Source of the DNA: Terriglobia bacterium
Lineage (GTDB): Bacteria > Acidobacteriota > Terriglobia > Terriglobales > Acidobacteriaceae
Direction: 5' to 3'
DNA: 64,000 nt
NCBI GenBank assembly: GCA_020073645.1
Contig: JAIQET010000001.1
Span: 248,001-312,000, forward strand
Part shown: piece by piece, positions 33,134 through 42,024 of the stretch
Position numbering within the stretch: position 1 is the first letter of the stretch
Layout: each line of letters begins with the position of its first letter
Position numbers and translations under genes: made by a program
The notes under the pieces: generated by a model
Database searches by the model: none
What the model saw: the letters and a program-made list of their open reading frames with translations, nothing else
What the model was told of the DNA's origin: nothing

Positions 33134-34378
33134 GTGAATGCCGAGATCATCGCCATCGGCTCGGAGTTGCTGACCCCTTATCGCCAGGACACGAATTCTC
33201 TCTACCTGACAGAAAAGCTCAACCAGCTTGGCGTAGAAGTGGTCTTCAAGACGGTCGTGGGGGACAACCGCGAGCATCTGACAGCGGCTGCTAACCAGGC
33301 CCTGTCCCGCGCTGATCTTGTCATCTTCATGGGTGGCCTGGGGCCCACCGAGGACGACCTCACCCGCGAAGCCGTGGCCGATGCTTTGGGACTCGAACTC
33401 CGCCGTGATCCTGAGATTATTGCCACCATCGAGCGGCGCTTCGCGTCGCGCAACCTGAAAATGACTCCGAACAACGCCCAGCAAGCGGACGTGATCGCGG
33501 GCGCGACCGTGCTCCCGAACGTCAGCGGCACCGCGCCTGGGCAATGGATCAGCGGCAAGTACGATGGCCGCGAGAAGATCATCCTGCTGCTGCCCGGGCC
33601 GCCGCACGAACTGAAGGCTCTGTTCGACCAGCAGTGCATGGAGCGGCTGCGAGCCAAGCTTCCAAAGCAATTCATTGCAACCCGCGAACTGAAGGTTGCC
33701 ATGATGGGGGAATCCGCGTGCGATGCGCGCGTTGCGCCGATTTACAAGCGCTACACGGACGTACAGACCACGATCCTGGCGGGCGCGGGAGAAGTCCAGT
33801 TGCATCTGAAGACCCGCGCCGCCTCGCTGGAAGCCGCGCAGCAACGGGTTGACGAACTGGCGGAAAAGCTCGAAGAAGAACTGGGAGATGCTGTCTTCTC
33901 CGACAACGGCGATTCCATGGAGCAGATCGTCGGCTACTACCTGCAGATGCGCAACGCCACGCTGGCGGTGGCGGAGTCCTGCACGGGCGGGCTGCTGGCC
34001 GAGCGCATCACTTCGGTCAGCGGCAGTTCGCGTTATTTTCTTGGAGGCGCGGTGGCCTATTCGAACGAACTAAAGACCGCGTTTGCCGACGTGCCCGCTG
34101 ATCTTATTGCGAAGCACGGCGCGGTGAGCCGGGAGGTCGCTGCTGCTCTCGCCGAAGGCATCCGCAAACGCTGCGGGGCAACCTATGGTCTGGGGATCAC
34201 GGGGGTTGCCGGACCGACCGGCGGTACTCCGGAAAAGCCCGTGGGACTGGTGTTTCATGGTCTAGCCAGCGAGCGCGGGACCGATGTCGTAGAACGTAGT
34301 TTTCCTGGCGACCGCAAGCGCGTGCGCTGGTTCGCGAGTCAGCAGGCCCTGGATATGGTGAGAAGGAAGCTGCTGTAA
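33134..34378 (+). CDS. cinA: CinA-like protein (MoCF domain plus nicotinamide-nucleotide amidase domain)
   Basis: A 414-residue protein: N-terminal MoaB/MogA-like domain (IIAIGSELLTPYRQDTNS, FMGGLGPTEDDLTREA), a central KH-like region and the C-terminal PncC domain (LAVAESCTGGLLAERIT, GSSRYFLGGAVAYSNELK, GITGVAGPTGGTPEKPVG). Known roles are ADP-ribose pyrophosphatase and NMN deamidase activities. The start is GTG at 33134. A TACACT box only 7 nt upstream raises the chance of a leaderless transcript. Confidence 0.95.
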   Translation: MNAEIIAIGSELLTPYRQDTNSLYLTEKLNQLGVEVVFKTVVGDNREHLTAAANQALSRADLVIFMGGLGPTEDDLTREAVADALGLELRRDPEIIATIERRFASRNLKMTPNNAQQADVIAGATVLPNVSGTAPGQWISGKYDGREKIILLLPGPPHELKALFDQQCMERLRAKLPKQFIATRELKVAMMGESACDARVAPIYKRYTDVQTTILAGAGEVQLHLKTRAASLEAAQQRVDELAEKLEEELGDAVFSDNGDSMEQIVGYYLQMRNATLAVAESCTGGLLAERITSVSGSSRYFLGGAVAYSNELKTAFADVPADLIAKHGAVSREVAAALAEGIRKRCGATYGLGITGVAGPTGGTPEKPVGLVFHGLASERGTDVVERSFPGDRKRVRWFASQQALDMVRRKLL

Positions 34379-34381
34379 GGC

Positions 34382-34477
34382 AGCAGTTAGCAATTAGCAG
34401 TTGGCATTTGGCCGTGCAGCGCTTGGGTAAGGCGAAAAGCAAAATGGCCAAGTGCTAAATGCTAAGTGCCAAATGCG
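34382..34477. repeat. Heptamer element with inverted arms between cinA and thpR
   Basis: The left arm (34382-34409) has AGCAGTT, AGCAATT, AGCAGTT, GGCATTT and the right arm (34450-34477) has AAGTGCT, AAATGCT, AAGTGCC, AAATGCG. These are inverted copies, four 7-bp units each, around a 40-bp core. The ATG of thpR is inside the last unit. The design matches the element before tatD. Confidence 0.88.
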
Positions 34478-35060
34478 AATTTTTGTTGCCCTCGACATTG
34501 ACGACGCCATCCGCGAGCGCATCCAGCTCTTCATGGACGGAGTGCGCGGGTTCGCGCCGGATGCGCGCTGGGTGCGCGCGGAGTCGCTGCACATTACTTT
34601 GAAATTCATCGGGGAAAAGCCGGCGGAGTCGGTGGAACAGATCAAACAAGCGCTTTCCGGTATTCAGGGTGAAGCCATCGCAATGAGTTTCCGTGGATAC
34701 GGCTTTTTCCCCACGCTCAAAGCCGCGCGTGTTTTCTGGGTCGGCATTGAGTCGGGGCCGCCGCTTGCCAGCCTTGCCAAAGCAGTGGACGAGGCCACGG
34801 CCGCGCTGGGCGTTCCCGGAGAGCATAGGCCCTTCAGTGCGCATCTCACGTTGGCCCGGGGCGGTGGACGCTCAGGGACTCCTCATTGGCAGAGAGGCGA
34901 TGGGCCGAACAAGACCTTCCAACGTTTGCAGGAGAAATTGGCCGTCTTGCCCACGCCTGAGTTTGGTACTATGACCGCCCGCGAGTTCTTTCTGTATGAG
35001 AGCCAATTGGGACGAGGCGGCGCGCGCTACACGAAGATCGGAAGATTTGCGTTGATCTAA
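34473..35060 (+). CDS. thpR: RNA 2',3'-cyclic phosphodiesterase (2H family)
   Basis: A 195-residue 2H phosphoesterase (LigT/ThpR) with both HxTx motifs: HITLKFIGE (about residues 42-45) and HLTLAR (about 127-130). It opens 2',3'-cyclic phosphates on RNA. ATG 34473 gives MRIFVALDIDD, the conserved family start; GTG 34452 would add seven residues encoded by the heptamer array. It is followed after 18 bp by plsY. Confidence 0.93.
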   Translation: MRIFVALDIDDAIRERIQLFMDGVRGFAPDARWVRAESLHITLKFIGEKPAESVEQIKQALSGIQGEAIAMSFRGYGFFPTLKAARVFWVGIESGPPLASLAKAVDEATAALGVPGEHRPFSAHLTLARGGGRSGTPHWQRGDGPNKTFQRLQEKLAVLPTPEFGTMTAREFFLYESQLGRGGARYTKIGRFALI

Positions 35061-35078
35061 ACCGAGAACGGACAACTG

Positions 35079-35777
35079 ATGGCTGAATTTTTTCTCATCG
35101 CCGCTGCTTCCTACCTTCTCGGGTCCATCCCCTTCGGCTACATCCTGGTACGCCTGTTTCGCAAGCAGGATGTGCGCGAAACCGGCAGCGGCAATATCGG
35201 TGCGACCAATGTGGCACGATCATCGCCCGTGCTGGGTCTCCTAACGCTGTTGCTGGATGCTGGAAAGGGCTTGATCGCCGTGATTCTCGCTCAGCGCTTT
35301 GCGCTCTACGTAGGGCAACTACCCCACAATCTGGATGGACAAGGGACGTACGCAGCATTGCAGTGGGTGTGGCCGTTCGCGCGCTATCTCGATACATTCG
35401 ACACCTCCGTTTTCATAGCAACGCTCGCGGCCCTGTCCGCCATCATTGGACATCTCTTCCCTTTGTGGTTGAGCTTTCGCGGTGGCAAGGGCGTCGCGAC
35501 GGCGTTCGGATCCTTTGTCGTGGTCGCGCCCAAGAGCGTTCTGTGTGTGATCGGGATTTTTGTCGTGGTTTTTCTGATCTTTCGTTACGTGTCACTCAGT
35601 TCGGTGACGGCGGTTGCTTGTTTTCCGGTGGCGGTATGGCTCTCGCGAGAATACCGTGGTCAGTCTTTAGTCCTGCTCATGATGACTCTCGCGTCCCTGC
35701 TCATTATCTGGAAGCACGGCACGAACATCCGTCGCTTGGTCGATGGAACCGAGCCCAAGTTCGAGAGGCGCGCATGA
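35079..35777 (+). CDS. plsY: Acyl-phosphate:glycerol-3-phosphate acyltransferase PlsY
   Basis: Inner-membrane enzyme making lysophosphatidic acid from acyl-phosphate. It has 232 residues, about 30 longer than typical. Motifs: YLLGSIPFGYILVRL, ETGSGNIGATNVAR, LFPLWLSFRGGKGVATAFG and a WKHGTNIRRL end. The extra length is a loop at about residues 78-105 (LPHNLDGQGTYAALQW). It overlaps gpsA by ATGA, so the enzymes that make and use glycerol-3-phosphate are coupled. Confidence 0.95.
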   Translation: MAEFFLIAAASYLLGSIPFGYILVRLFRKQDVRETGSGNIGATNVARSSPVLGLLTLLLDAGKGLIAVILAQRFALYVGQLPHNLDGQGTYAALQWVWPFARYLDTFDTSVFIATLAALSAIIGHLFPLWLSFRGGKGVATAFGSFVVVAPKSVLCVIGIFVVVFLIFRYVSLSSVTAVACFPVAVWLSREYRGQSLVLLMMTLASLLIIWKHGTNIRRLVDGTEPKFERRA

Positions 35778-36799
35778 GTCGGATTGCAGTCATCGGCGCG
35801 GGCGCCTGGGGAACAGGGCTCTCCATCGTCCTCGGCCGCAGGGGGACGCATCGCGTCCGTCTGTGGGCTCACGAAGAGGAAGTACGCGAGTCGATCACGG
35901 CCCGCCACGTCAACGAACTCTTTCTCCCCGGTCAATCCATCCCGGAGTGCGTCTCCCCAACCGGCAGCCTGGAAGAAGCGCTCCGTGGCGCTGAGATTGT
36001 AGTCAGCGTTATGCCTTCGCAACATTGCCGCCATCTCTTCGAGGGGATGCGCAAGTATCTGAAGCCCGACATGCTGTTCGTGAGCGCCACCAAGGGCCTG
36101 GAGGAAGCGACGCTCTTGCGCATGAGCGAGGTAATTCGCGCGGTCGTTCATTCCGGCGGCGGCTTTGTGCCGCGCATCGGCGCACTCAGCGGACCATCGT
36201 TCGCGAAGGAAGTCGCACGTGGTGATCCGACCGCGATCACGATCGCATCGCAAGATGCCGATCTAGCCGAGATCGTCCAACGTGAGTTCAGCGACCCGCG
36301 CTTCCGCGTCTACACCAACGACGATGTCGCCGGAGTGGAATTGGGGGGTGCGCTGAAAAATGTCGTCGCCATTGCTGCCGGGGTCTGTGACGGGCTGGGA
36401 CTGGGACACAATTCCGTGGCGGCGCTGATTACGCGGGGTCTGGCCGAGATCACCCGCCTGGTGGTGGCGTGTGGCGGGCGTCAGGACACCATGGCCGGGC
36501 TGGCTGGCCTCGGTGATCTTGTCCTCACATGCACCGGCGGACTGTCGCGCAACCGCAGCGTCGGAGTGGAACTGGGACGCGGCCGCAAGCTTGTGGACAT
36601 TATTGCCGGCATGCACGGCATGGTGGCCGAAGGCGTGTTCACCACCCATGCGGCGGTCGGCTTGGCCCGCACCCGCGACGTCGAAATGCCCATCAGCGAG
36701 CAGATGCACGCCATCCTGCACGACGGTAAATCTCCCCGCGAGGCCATTCATGACCTGATGACCCGCACTGCCAAGAGCGAGACGGCCCTTGGCAGTTAG
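35774..36799 (+). CDS. gpsA: Glycerol-3-phosphate dehydrogenase (NAD(P)+)
   Basis: Reduces dihydroxyacetone phosphate to glycerol-3-phosphate for phospholipids. It has 341 residues: Rossmann motif AVIGAGAWGTGLSIVL at the N terminus, SVMPSQH, SATKGLE, LSGPSFAKEVARGDPTA, the catalytic Lys in ELGGALKNVVAIAAG, and GLAGLGDLVLTCTGGLSRNR. The start ATG at 35774 overlaps the plsY stop. Confidence 0.97.
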   Translation: MSRIAVIGAGAWGTGLSIVLGRRGTHRVRLWAHEEEVRESITARHVNELFLPGQSIPECVSPTGSLEEALRGAEIVVSVMPSQHCRHLFEGMRKYLKPDMLFVSATKGLEEATLLRMSEVIRAVVHSGGGFVPRIGALSGPSFAKEVARGDPTAITIASQDADLAEIVQREFSDPRFRVYTNDDVAGVELGGALKNVVAIAAGVCDGLGLGHNSVAALITRGLAEITRLVVACGGRQDTMAGLAGLGDLVLTCTGGLSRNRSVGVELGRGRKLVDIIAGMHGMVAEGVFTTHAAVGLARTRDVEMPISEQMHAILHDGKSPREAIHDLMTRTAKSETALGS

Positions 36800-37016
36800 C
36801 TCTGGCACGCTGGTGCCGCTGAGGTGCCCGGGTGCCTGGCCAACAGCCTCGCACAGCAGGAAGTCCTCTTTTTGCTACCAAACCGAACCTAAAGGTACAC
36901 TTCGTGGGGTACTTTCGTAACGGTTCACGCCCGCGATCTCAACTTCCGCAGCCCAAGATTCAAAGTAGAATTTTAAGGATAGCTGCGCCGCCGGTGAGGG
37001 CGGCGTTGGGGCCACT

Positions 37017-38834
37017 TTGGCGCTGAAACTACCCATCCCATCGCGCATTCCGATTCTGTACGTCATCCTGAGTGTGCTGGTACTCATCAGCGTGGTGCCG
37101 ATGTATTTCTACTCGGCGCAGGTGCAAGCCATCAACCGTGAGCGGCTGATCACCAACGAAAGACTGCTGCAGAACACGGTCACGCGCTCGCTGGCCGATG
37201 ACATTTCGCAGCACGAGACCATGCTGCGCTTGATGTTGACCAACCTGTCCTCCGCGCTGCAGGTGGCCAGCGGCGGAGACATCAGCTCCGCCCATGTGGA
37301 GGCGCCGGAGCTGCGCGCCCTGCTGGAAAATTTTGTTTCTTCCTCCGACGACCTGGCATATGCCACGCTGCTGAACTCGGAAGGCAAGGGAATCTCGGCC
37401 GGCCGCATCGCGCCCGACGCTTTCCTGCAGCGTGAACTGGAGCGGGCCTACTCGGCTGCTCGTGAGGGCCGCATTTATAACGGCCAAGCGCTGGTAGTGG
37501 GCAGCGGTAAATCGTCCCGCACTGTGATGCTGGTCAGCGCGCCCGTGATGTACGGCGGACGATTCCTCGGCATGATCGGTTCGGTGGTGGACCTGCAGTT
37601 CTTGATTCGTAGGCTGCAGGAAGTGAACCGCGGCGGCCTGACTCCTTACGTGATCGACAGCGAGGGCCGGTTGGTCGCCGGAGCCACCCCCGACTACGCC
37701 ACCGGTCAGGACATGACCAACCTCGAGATCGTCCGCAACTTCGTCGAGGAAGGCGCGAAAGCCCAACTCGCCGCCACCCGGGAATTCACCATCGGGAACG
37801 GCAAGAGCAGCACTAAGATGCTGGGCACCTACAGCCCAGTACTGAACCTGGACTGGGCGGTGGTTGTGCAGAAGCCGCGCGATGAGGCCTACCGTGCCGT
37901 CTACGAGATGCAGAGCAGCGCTCGTATCCTGGCGGCGATGGCGGTCCTGCTCAGCATCGCAATCAGTTTCTACGCTACTCGCCGAATTACAAATCCTCTG
38001 GAAGTCCTGACCGAGTCCAGCCGCGCCATTGCCCGCGGAGACTTCTCGCAACGGGTGAAACTCAAGAGCCGCACCGAAATCGGCGAATTGGCCGTAACCT
38101 TTAACACCATGTCGGAGGAACTCGAGCAGTTCGTCTTCGACTTGAAGCGCGCCGCCAAAGAGAACCGTGAACTGTTCATGGCCTCCATCCAGATGCTGGC
38201 TGGCGCGGTCGACGAAAAGGACCCGTACACGCGCGGCCACTCCGACCGCGTGACCCGTTATTCCGTCCTCATCGCCCGTGAAATGGGCATGAAAGAAGAC
38301 TTCCTCGAAATTGTCCGCATTTCCGCCCAACTGCATGACGTCGGAAAAATTGGTATCGAAGACCGGATCCTCAAAAAGCCCGGCGCCCTCACTCCGGAAG
38401 AATTCGACATCATGAAGACCCACACCACCAAGGGTGCGAACATTCTGCGTCCGGTGCCCCAGTTGAAGGAGATGATTCCGGGGATCGAACTGCACCACGA
38501 GTCGCTCGATGGACGCGGTTATCCGCACGGTCTCAAAGGGGACGAGATCCCGGTGTTGCCACGCATCATTGCGGTGGCCGATACCTTCGACGCCCTCACC
38601 ACCAACCGGCCTTATCAGCAGGCGCACGAGGTCCATGAGGCCCTGCGCATCATCCACTCCCTCTCCGGCAAACGCCTGGATCCGGTCCCTGTCTTTGCTT
38701 TGAATGCCGTGTACCAGCGGGGCGAGATCCGCATCCAACGTCCCGGCATGGGAGTTCCACCTGCGGCACCCGTTGTGCCAACGCCAGCCGTCACCGAGCG
38801 CCCGGCCAACGCCGTCGCAGCAGAAACCGCTTAG
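37017..38834 (+). CDS. Membrane sensor with dCache, HAMP and HD-GYP c-di-GMP phosphodiesterase domains
   Basis: A 605-residue receptor: a membrane segment (about 10-30), a periplasmic Cache domain (about 35-300), a second membrane segment (about 305-325), HAMP (about 326-380) and HD-GYP (about 395-560). The HD-GYP site is intact: HSDRVTRYS, LHDVGKIGIEDRIL, HTTKGANIL, HHESLDGRGYPHGL and AVADTFDALTTNRPY, so it should hydrolyse c-di-GMP. A Pro/Ala-rich tail follows. The start is TTG at 37017. A PilZ protein lies 5 kb away. Confidence 0.92.
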   Translation: MALKLPIPSRIPILYVILSVLVLISVVPMYFYSAQVQAINRERLITNERLLQNTVTRSLADDISQHETMLRLMLTNLSSALQVASGGDISSAHVEAPELRALLENFVSSSDDLAYATLLNSEGKGISAGRIAPDAFLQRELERAYSAAREGRIYNGQALVVGSGKSSRTVMLVSAPVMYGGRFLGMIGSVVDLQFLIRRLQEVNRGGLTPYVIDSEGRLVAGATPDYATGQDMTNLEIVRNFVEEGAKAQLAATREFTIGNGKSSTKMLGTYSPVLNLDWAVVVQKPRDEAYRAVYEMQSSARILAAMAVLLSIAISFYATRRITNPLEVLTESSRAIARGDFSQRVKLKSRTEIGELAVTFNTMSEELEQFVFDLKRAAKENRELFMASIQMLAGAVDEKDPYTRGHSDRVTRYSVLIAREMGMKEDFLEIVRISAQLHDVGKIGIEDRILKKPGALTPEEFDIMKTHTTKGANILRPVPQLKEMIPGIELHHESLDGRGYPHGLKGDEIPVLPRIIAVADTFDALTTNRPYQQAHEVHEALRIIHSLSGKRLDPVPVFALNAVYQRGEIRIQRPGMGVPPAAPVVPTPAVTERPANAVAAETA

Positions 38835-38901
38835 TTCTGCGTCACCGCTCCTTCGACGAGAAACTCTCGTCCAGCCTGCCAAGAAGCCCAATCGCGCCCG
38901 C

Positions 38902-38907
38902 TATAAT
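38902..38907 (+). promoter_or_regulatory. -10 box upstream of ftsY
   Basis: A perfect TATAAT 17 bp before the ftsY ATG. No convincing -35 at normal spacing. Confidence 0.4.
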
Positions 38908-38924
38908 CAAGAGTTGGCATCCTT

Positions 38925-39881
38925 ATGATTCAAACCCTGTTTGGCAGTCTGGACGAAAAGCAGAGGCCCAGCTTTCTCGAGCGCATGAAAGAGGCGGTGA
39001 CGCGCACGCGCGAGAACCTGAGCGAGCGCATCGAGGAAGTGGTCTCCTTCAGCAAGGAAATCGATCGCGCCACCCTGGACGACCTCGAAGCCACGCTCAT
39101 TGGCGCCGACCTCGGTACCACTACCACCCATGAGGTCCTGAACAAGCTGCGCGAGAAGGCCGATCGCAAGCAGATCAAGGATGTGGTTGAACTCAAGCGC
39201 TTGCTGAAAGAAGAGTTGCTGGCCATCCTCACCGCGGCTAACACCCAACCAGTGCAGAAGGTGGATGGAACGCCTGAAGTCATCCTCGTGGTCGGCGTGA
39301 ACGGCACCGGCAAAACCACCACCATCGGCAAGCTGGCGCAGGTGTTTCGTTCCGGCGGCAAGACTGTCCTGCTGTGCGCGGCTGACACTTTTCGCGCCGC
39401 CGCCATCGAGCAGTTGGACATCTGGGGGCAGCGCACCGGCACGGAAGTCATCAAGACCAAGCCTGGCGGCGATCCCGCGGCTGTGCTGTACGACGCGCTG
39501 CAGGCCGCGTCCGCTCGCCACAGCGACTACGTCATCGTGGACACAGCCGGACGTTTGCACACCAAGGCCAACCTGATGGCGGAACTGGAAAAGATGAGGC
39601 GCACGGCGCAACGCATCATCCCCGGCGCGCCCCACGAAACCCTGCTGGTGATGGACGCCACCACCGGGCAGAACGGTCTGCAGCAGGCACGGCTGTTCAC
39701 CGAGTCGGCCGGGGTGACCGGAATTGTCTTAACCAAGCTCGACGGCACGGCCAAGGGTGGTGTGGTGGTGGCCATCTCCCGCGAACTGGGGGTTCCGGTG
39801 CGCTATGTGGGGGTGGGGGAGAAGGCGACGGACCTGTTGCCCTTTGATCCTAAGGATTTTGTGGATTCGCTTTTCTCTTAG
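38925..39881 (+). CDS. ftsY: Signal recognition particle receptor FtsY
   Basis: SRP-type GTPase that docks ribosome-SRP complexes at the membrane. It has 318 residues: a short acidic/helical N domain (about 15-100) with almost no A domain, then the G domain with [15 protein letters not shown] (G1), [25 protein letters not shown] (G3), [10 protein letters not shown] (G4) and [13 protein letters not shown]. Its partner RNA ffs lies at 25.5 kb. Confidence 0.97.
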   Translation: MIQTLFGSLDEKQRPSFLERMKEAVTRTRENLSERIEEVVSFSKEIDRATLDDLEATLIGADLGTTTTHEVLNKLREKADRKQIKDVVELKRLLKEELLAILTAANTQPVQKVDGTPEVILVVGVNGTGKTTTIGKLAQVFRSGGKTVLLCAADTFRAAAIEQLDIWGQRTGTEVIKTKPGGDPAAVLYDALQAASARHSDYVIVDTAGRLHTKANLMAELEKMRRTAQRIIPGAPHETLLVMDATTGQNGLQQARLFTESAGVTGIVLTKLDGTAKGGVVVAISRELGVPVRYVGVGEKATDLLPFDPKDFVDSLFS

Positions 39882-39887
39882 CGCCTT

Positions 39888-40035
39888 TTCACCGCAGAGC
39901 CACAGAGACACAGGGAAGAGGTAGGCCTTAAAGTTAAACTTTAAGTCTTGAGTGGTTTTGTGGCGGGAATTTTGTGCCGCAGCCTGGCGCCCGATTGCTG
40001 TTCTCCGTGTCTCCGTGTCTCTGTGGTGAAATAGT
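39888..40035. repeat. Long inverted repeat (TTTCACCGCAGAG...CTCTGTGGTGAAA) between ftsY and ribD
   Basis: Left arm TTTTCACCGCAGAGCCACAG and right arm GTGTCTCTGTGGTGAAATAG are imperfect inverted copies about 120 bp apart. A lone right-arm fragment recurs at 62412-62432. It starts directly after the ftsY stop. Confidence 0.8.
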
Positions 40036-40043
40036 ATTTTGCC

Positions 40044-41210
40044 GTGACCGCATCACGCCAAACCGATGAAATTTTCCTTCGACGCGCGCTGGAACGGGCG
40101 CGTGAGGGTGTTGGCCTGACTTCGCCCAACCCGTGCGTGGGAGCGGTCATTGTGGACGACAAGGGCACCATCGTCGCCACCGGCTCCTACACTTACGACG
40201 GCCTCAAGCACGCCGAAATCCTTGCCATTGAGCAGGCCGGACCCAAGGCCCGCAGCGCAACCCTTTACATCAACCTGGAACCCTGTTCACACCAGGGTCG
40301 CACTGCGCCCTGTGCGAACGCTGTGATCGCCGCCGGAATCCGCCGGGTGGTGGCGTGTATGCCCGATCCCAATCCGGCGGTTAACGGACAGGGCTTCGCC
40401 CGTCTGCGGGCCGCCGGGGTCGAGGTGGCAAGCGGCATTCTGGAAGAAGAAGCGAAATCACTGAACGAGTCCTTCGCCAAATACATCCGCCACCGGACTC
40501 CGCTGGTCACGCTCAAAGCCGCTATGACCCTCGATGGCAAAATCGCGCCTCCGCCCAGCGAATCGCAAAATCCCACCGCGTGCGGTGCCGGAGGTGCGAC
40601 TGGTGGATACATCACCAGCGAACCAGCGCGGGCGCACGTGCAGGAACTGCGCCACCAGCACGACGCCATCATGGTCGGGGTAGGGACGGTGATCGCCGAT
40701 GACCCGCTACTCACCGACCGCAGTGGCCATCCACGCCGGCGGCCGCTGCTGCGGGTGATCCTCGATTCCCTGCTCCGTCTGCCGCTGGAGTCACGCCTGG
40801 TCAAAACCGCCAAGGACGATGTGCTGGTGCTCTGCTCACTGGCGGAGGAAAAGAAGAAGGAGCGGCTGCGCGCGCACGGCATTCGGGTGGTGCAGGTGCC
40901 CTACTCCACGCCGGACGGCCGCCCTGACATGACCGCTGCGGCCCGCTGCCTGGGCGAAATGGAGATCACCGGTCTGCTGATCGAAGGTGGAGCCATGGTT
41001 AATTGGGCGGCGCTGGCCTCGGGCATTGTGGACAAGGTGTTCCTGTACTACGCGCCCAAGATTCTGGCGGGCACGGGGTCCGTGCCGTTCGCCGCGGGCC
41101 CAGGCTTCCGCCACATGAGCGATGCTGCCCACGTAAAATCGCTCCGTCTGCACCGCTTCGGCGAAGACTTCGCGGTCGAGGGGTACCTACGGGATCCGTA
41201 TCAGGACTGA
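40044..41210 (+). CDS. ribD: Bifunctional riboflavin deaminase/reductase RibD
   Basis: Catalyses the deamination and reduction steps of riboflavin synthesis. It has 388 residues: an N-terminal cytidine-deaminase-like domain with LKHAEILAI and EPCSHQGRTAPC (zinc site) and a C-terminal reductase domain with LKAAMTLDGKIA and DAIMVGVGTVIADDPLLTDR. Between DGKIA and YITSEPAR it has about 19 extra residues (PPPSESQNPTACGAGGATGG) where relatives have a short TGES-like turn. The start is GTG at 40044. ribE follows after a REP pair. Confidence 0.95.
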   Translation: MTASRQTDEIFLRRALERAREGVGLTSPNPCVGAVIVDDKGTIVATGSYTYDGLKHAEILAIEQAGPKARSATLYINLEPCSHQGRTAPCANAVIAAGIRRVVACMPDPNPAVNGQGFARLRAAGVEVASGILEEEAKSLNESFAKYIRHRTPLVTLKAAMTLDGKIAPPPSESQNPTACGAGGATGGYITSEPARAHVQELRHQHDAIMVGVGTVIADDPLLTDRSGHPRRRPLLRVILDSLLRLPLESRLVKTAKDDVLVLCSLAEEKKKERLRAHGIRVVQVPYSTPDGRPDMTAAARCLGEMEITGLLIEGGAMVNWAALASGIVDKVFLYYAPKILAGTGSVPFAAGPGFRHMSDAAHVKSLRLHRFGEDFAVEGYLRDPYQD

Positions 41211-41223
41211 AAAGGACCGAGTC

Positions 41224-41353
41224 GTAGCGCCGGCGTCCCGCCGGCTGTCCCGGGGGCGTCCCGCCCCCGGCTTCGATACCCTACAAGAAAGTCTAGGAGG
41301 TCAGCGTGCGGGAGCAAGATGCCCCCACACAGCCGGCGGGACGCCGGCGCTAC
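41224..41353. repeat. REP pair (BIME-like) between ribD and ribE
   Basis: A full REP (41224-41270) and an inverted copy (41310-41353, GGGAGCAAGATGCCCCC plus CAGCCGGCGGGACGCCGGCG) are arranged head to head around a 39-bp spacer. This is the arrangement RAYTs are known to act on. It can fold into one large hairpin separating the two riboflavin genes. Confidence 0.9.
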
Positions 41354-41378
41354 AGTATGATGTTCCCGGGGAGGCCTC

Positions 41379-42023
41379 ATGTTTACCGGCATTATTGAAG
41401 AAGTTGGAAAAGTACTCAGCATCAAGCAGGACGGCGGCAACCGCCGCCTCACCGTGTCGTCTTCGCAACTTGCAAAAGAGCTCAAGAAGGGGGCCAGCAT
41501 CGCAGTCAGCGGCGTTTGCCTCACCGCAGTGGAAATCACGCCCCAGTCCTTCGCAGCCGACCTGGCGGAAGAGACCTGGAACCGCACATCTTTCTCGCGC
41601 ATCAAGGAAGGCGCGTTGGTCAACCTCGAGCTTCCCATGCGCGCCGACGGACGTTTCGGTGGCCACATCGTGCAGGGGCACGTCGACGGCGCCGGCACGT
41701 TTCGCGCTCTTGATCGGATCCCGGGAGCCGACGACTACTGGCTGCACATCGAGATTCCCCCGGAACTGGCGCGTTACGTGATCTTCAAGGGATCGCTGTC
41801 GATCGAGGGTGTCAGTCTGACAATAGCCAAGATCGAGGGCACCGAAGTGACCGTGGCGATCATCCCGCACACCGTGGCCATGACGAATCTGGCGTCGTTA
41901 AAGCCCGGCGATCCGGTTAACCTGGAAGTGGACATGATCGCGAAGTATGTCGAGAAGATGATGCACGGAGATTCCGCCAACAGCCCGCTTACGTTGGAGA
42001 GGTTGGTGAGTCAGGGGTTCTGA
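41379..42023 (+). CDS. ribE: Riboflavin synthase, alpha chain
   Basis: Dismutates lumazine to riboflavin. It has 214 residues in two similar beta-barrel halves, beginning with the diagnostic MFTGIIEEVGKV; SVSGVCLTAVE-type and GSLSIEGVSLTI motifs occur at corresponding positions, with GHIVQGHVDGAG between. It is convergent with the MlaF-like gene with a single base between the stop codons. Confidence 0.97.
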   Translation: MFTGIIEEVGKVLSIKQDGGNRRLTVSSSQLAKELKKGASIAVSGVCLTAVEITPQSFAADLAEETWNRTSFSRIKEGALVNLELPMRADGRFGGHIVQGHVDGAGTFRALDRIPGADDYWLHIEIPPELARYVIFKGSLSIEGVSLTIAKIEGTEVTVAIIPHTVAMTNLASLKPGDPVNLEVDMIAKYVEKMMHGDSANSPLTLERLVSQGF

Positions 42024-42024
42024 C

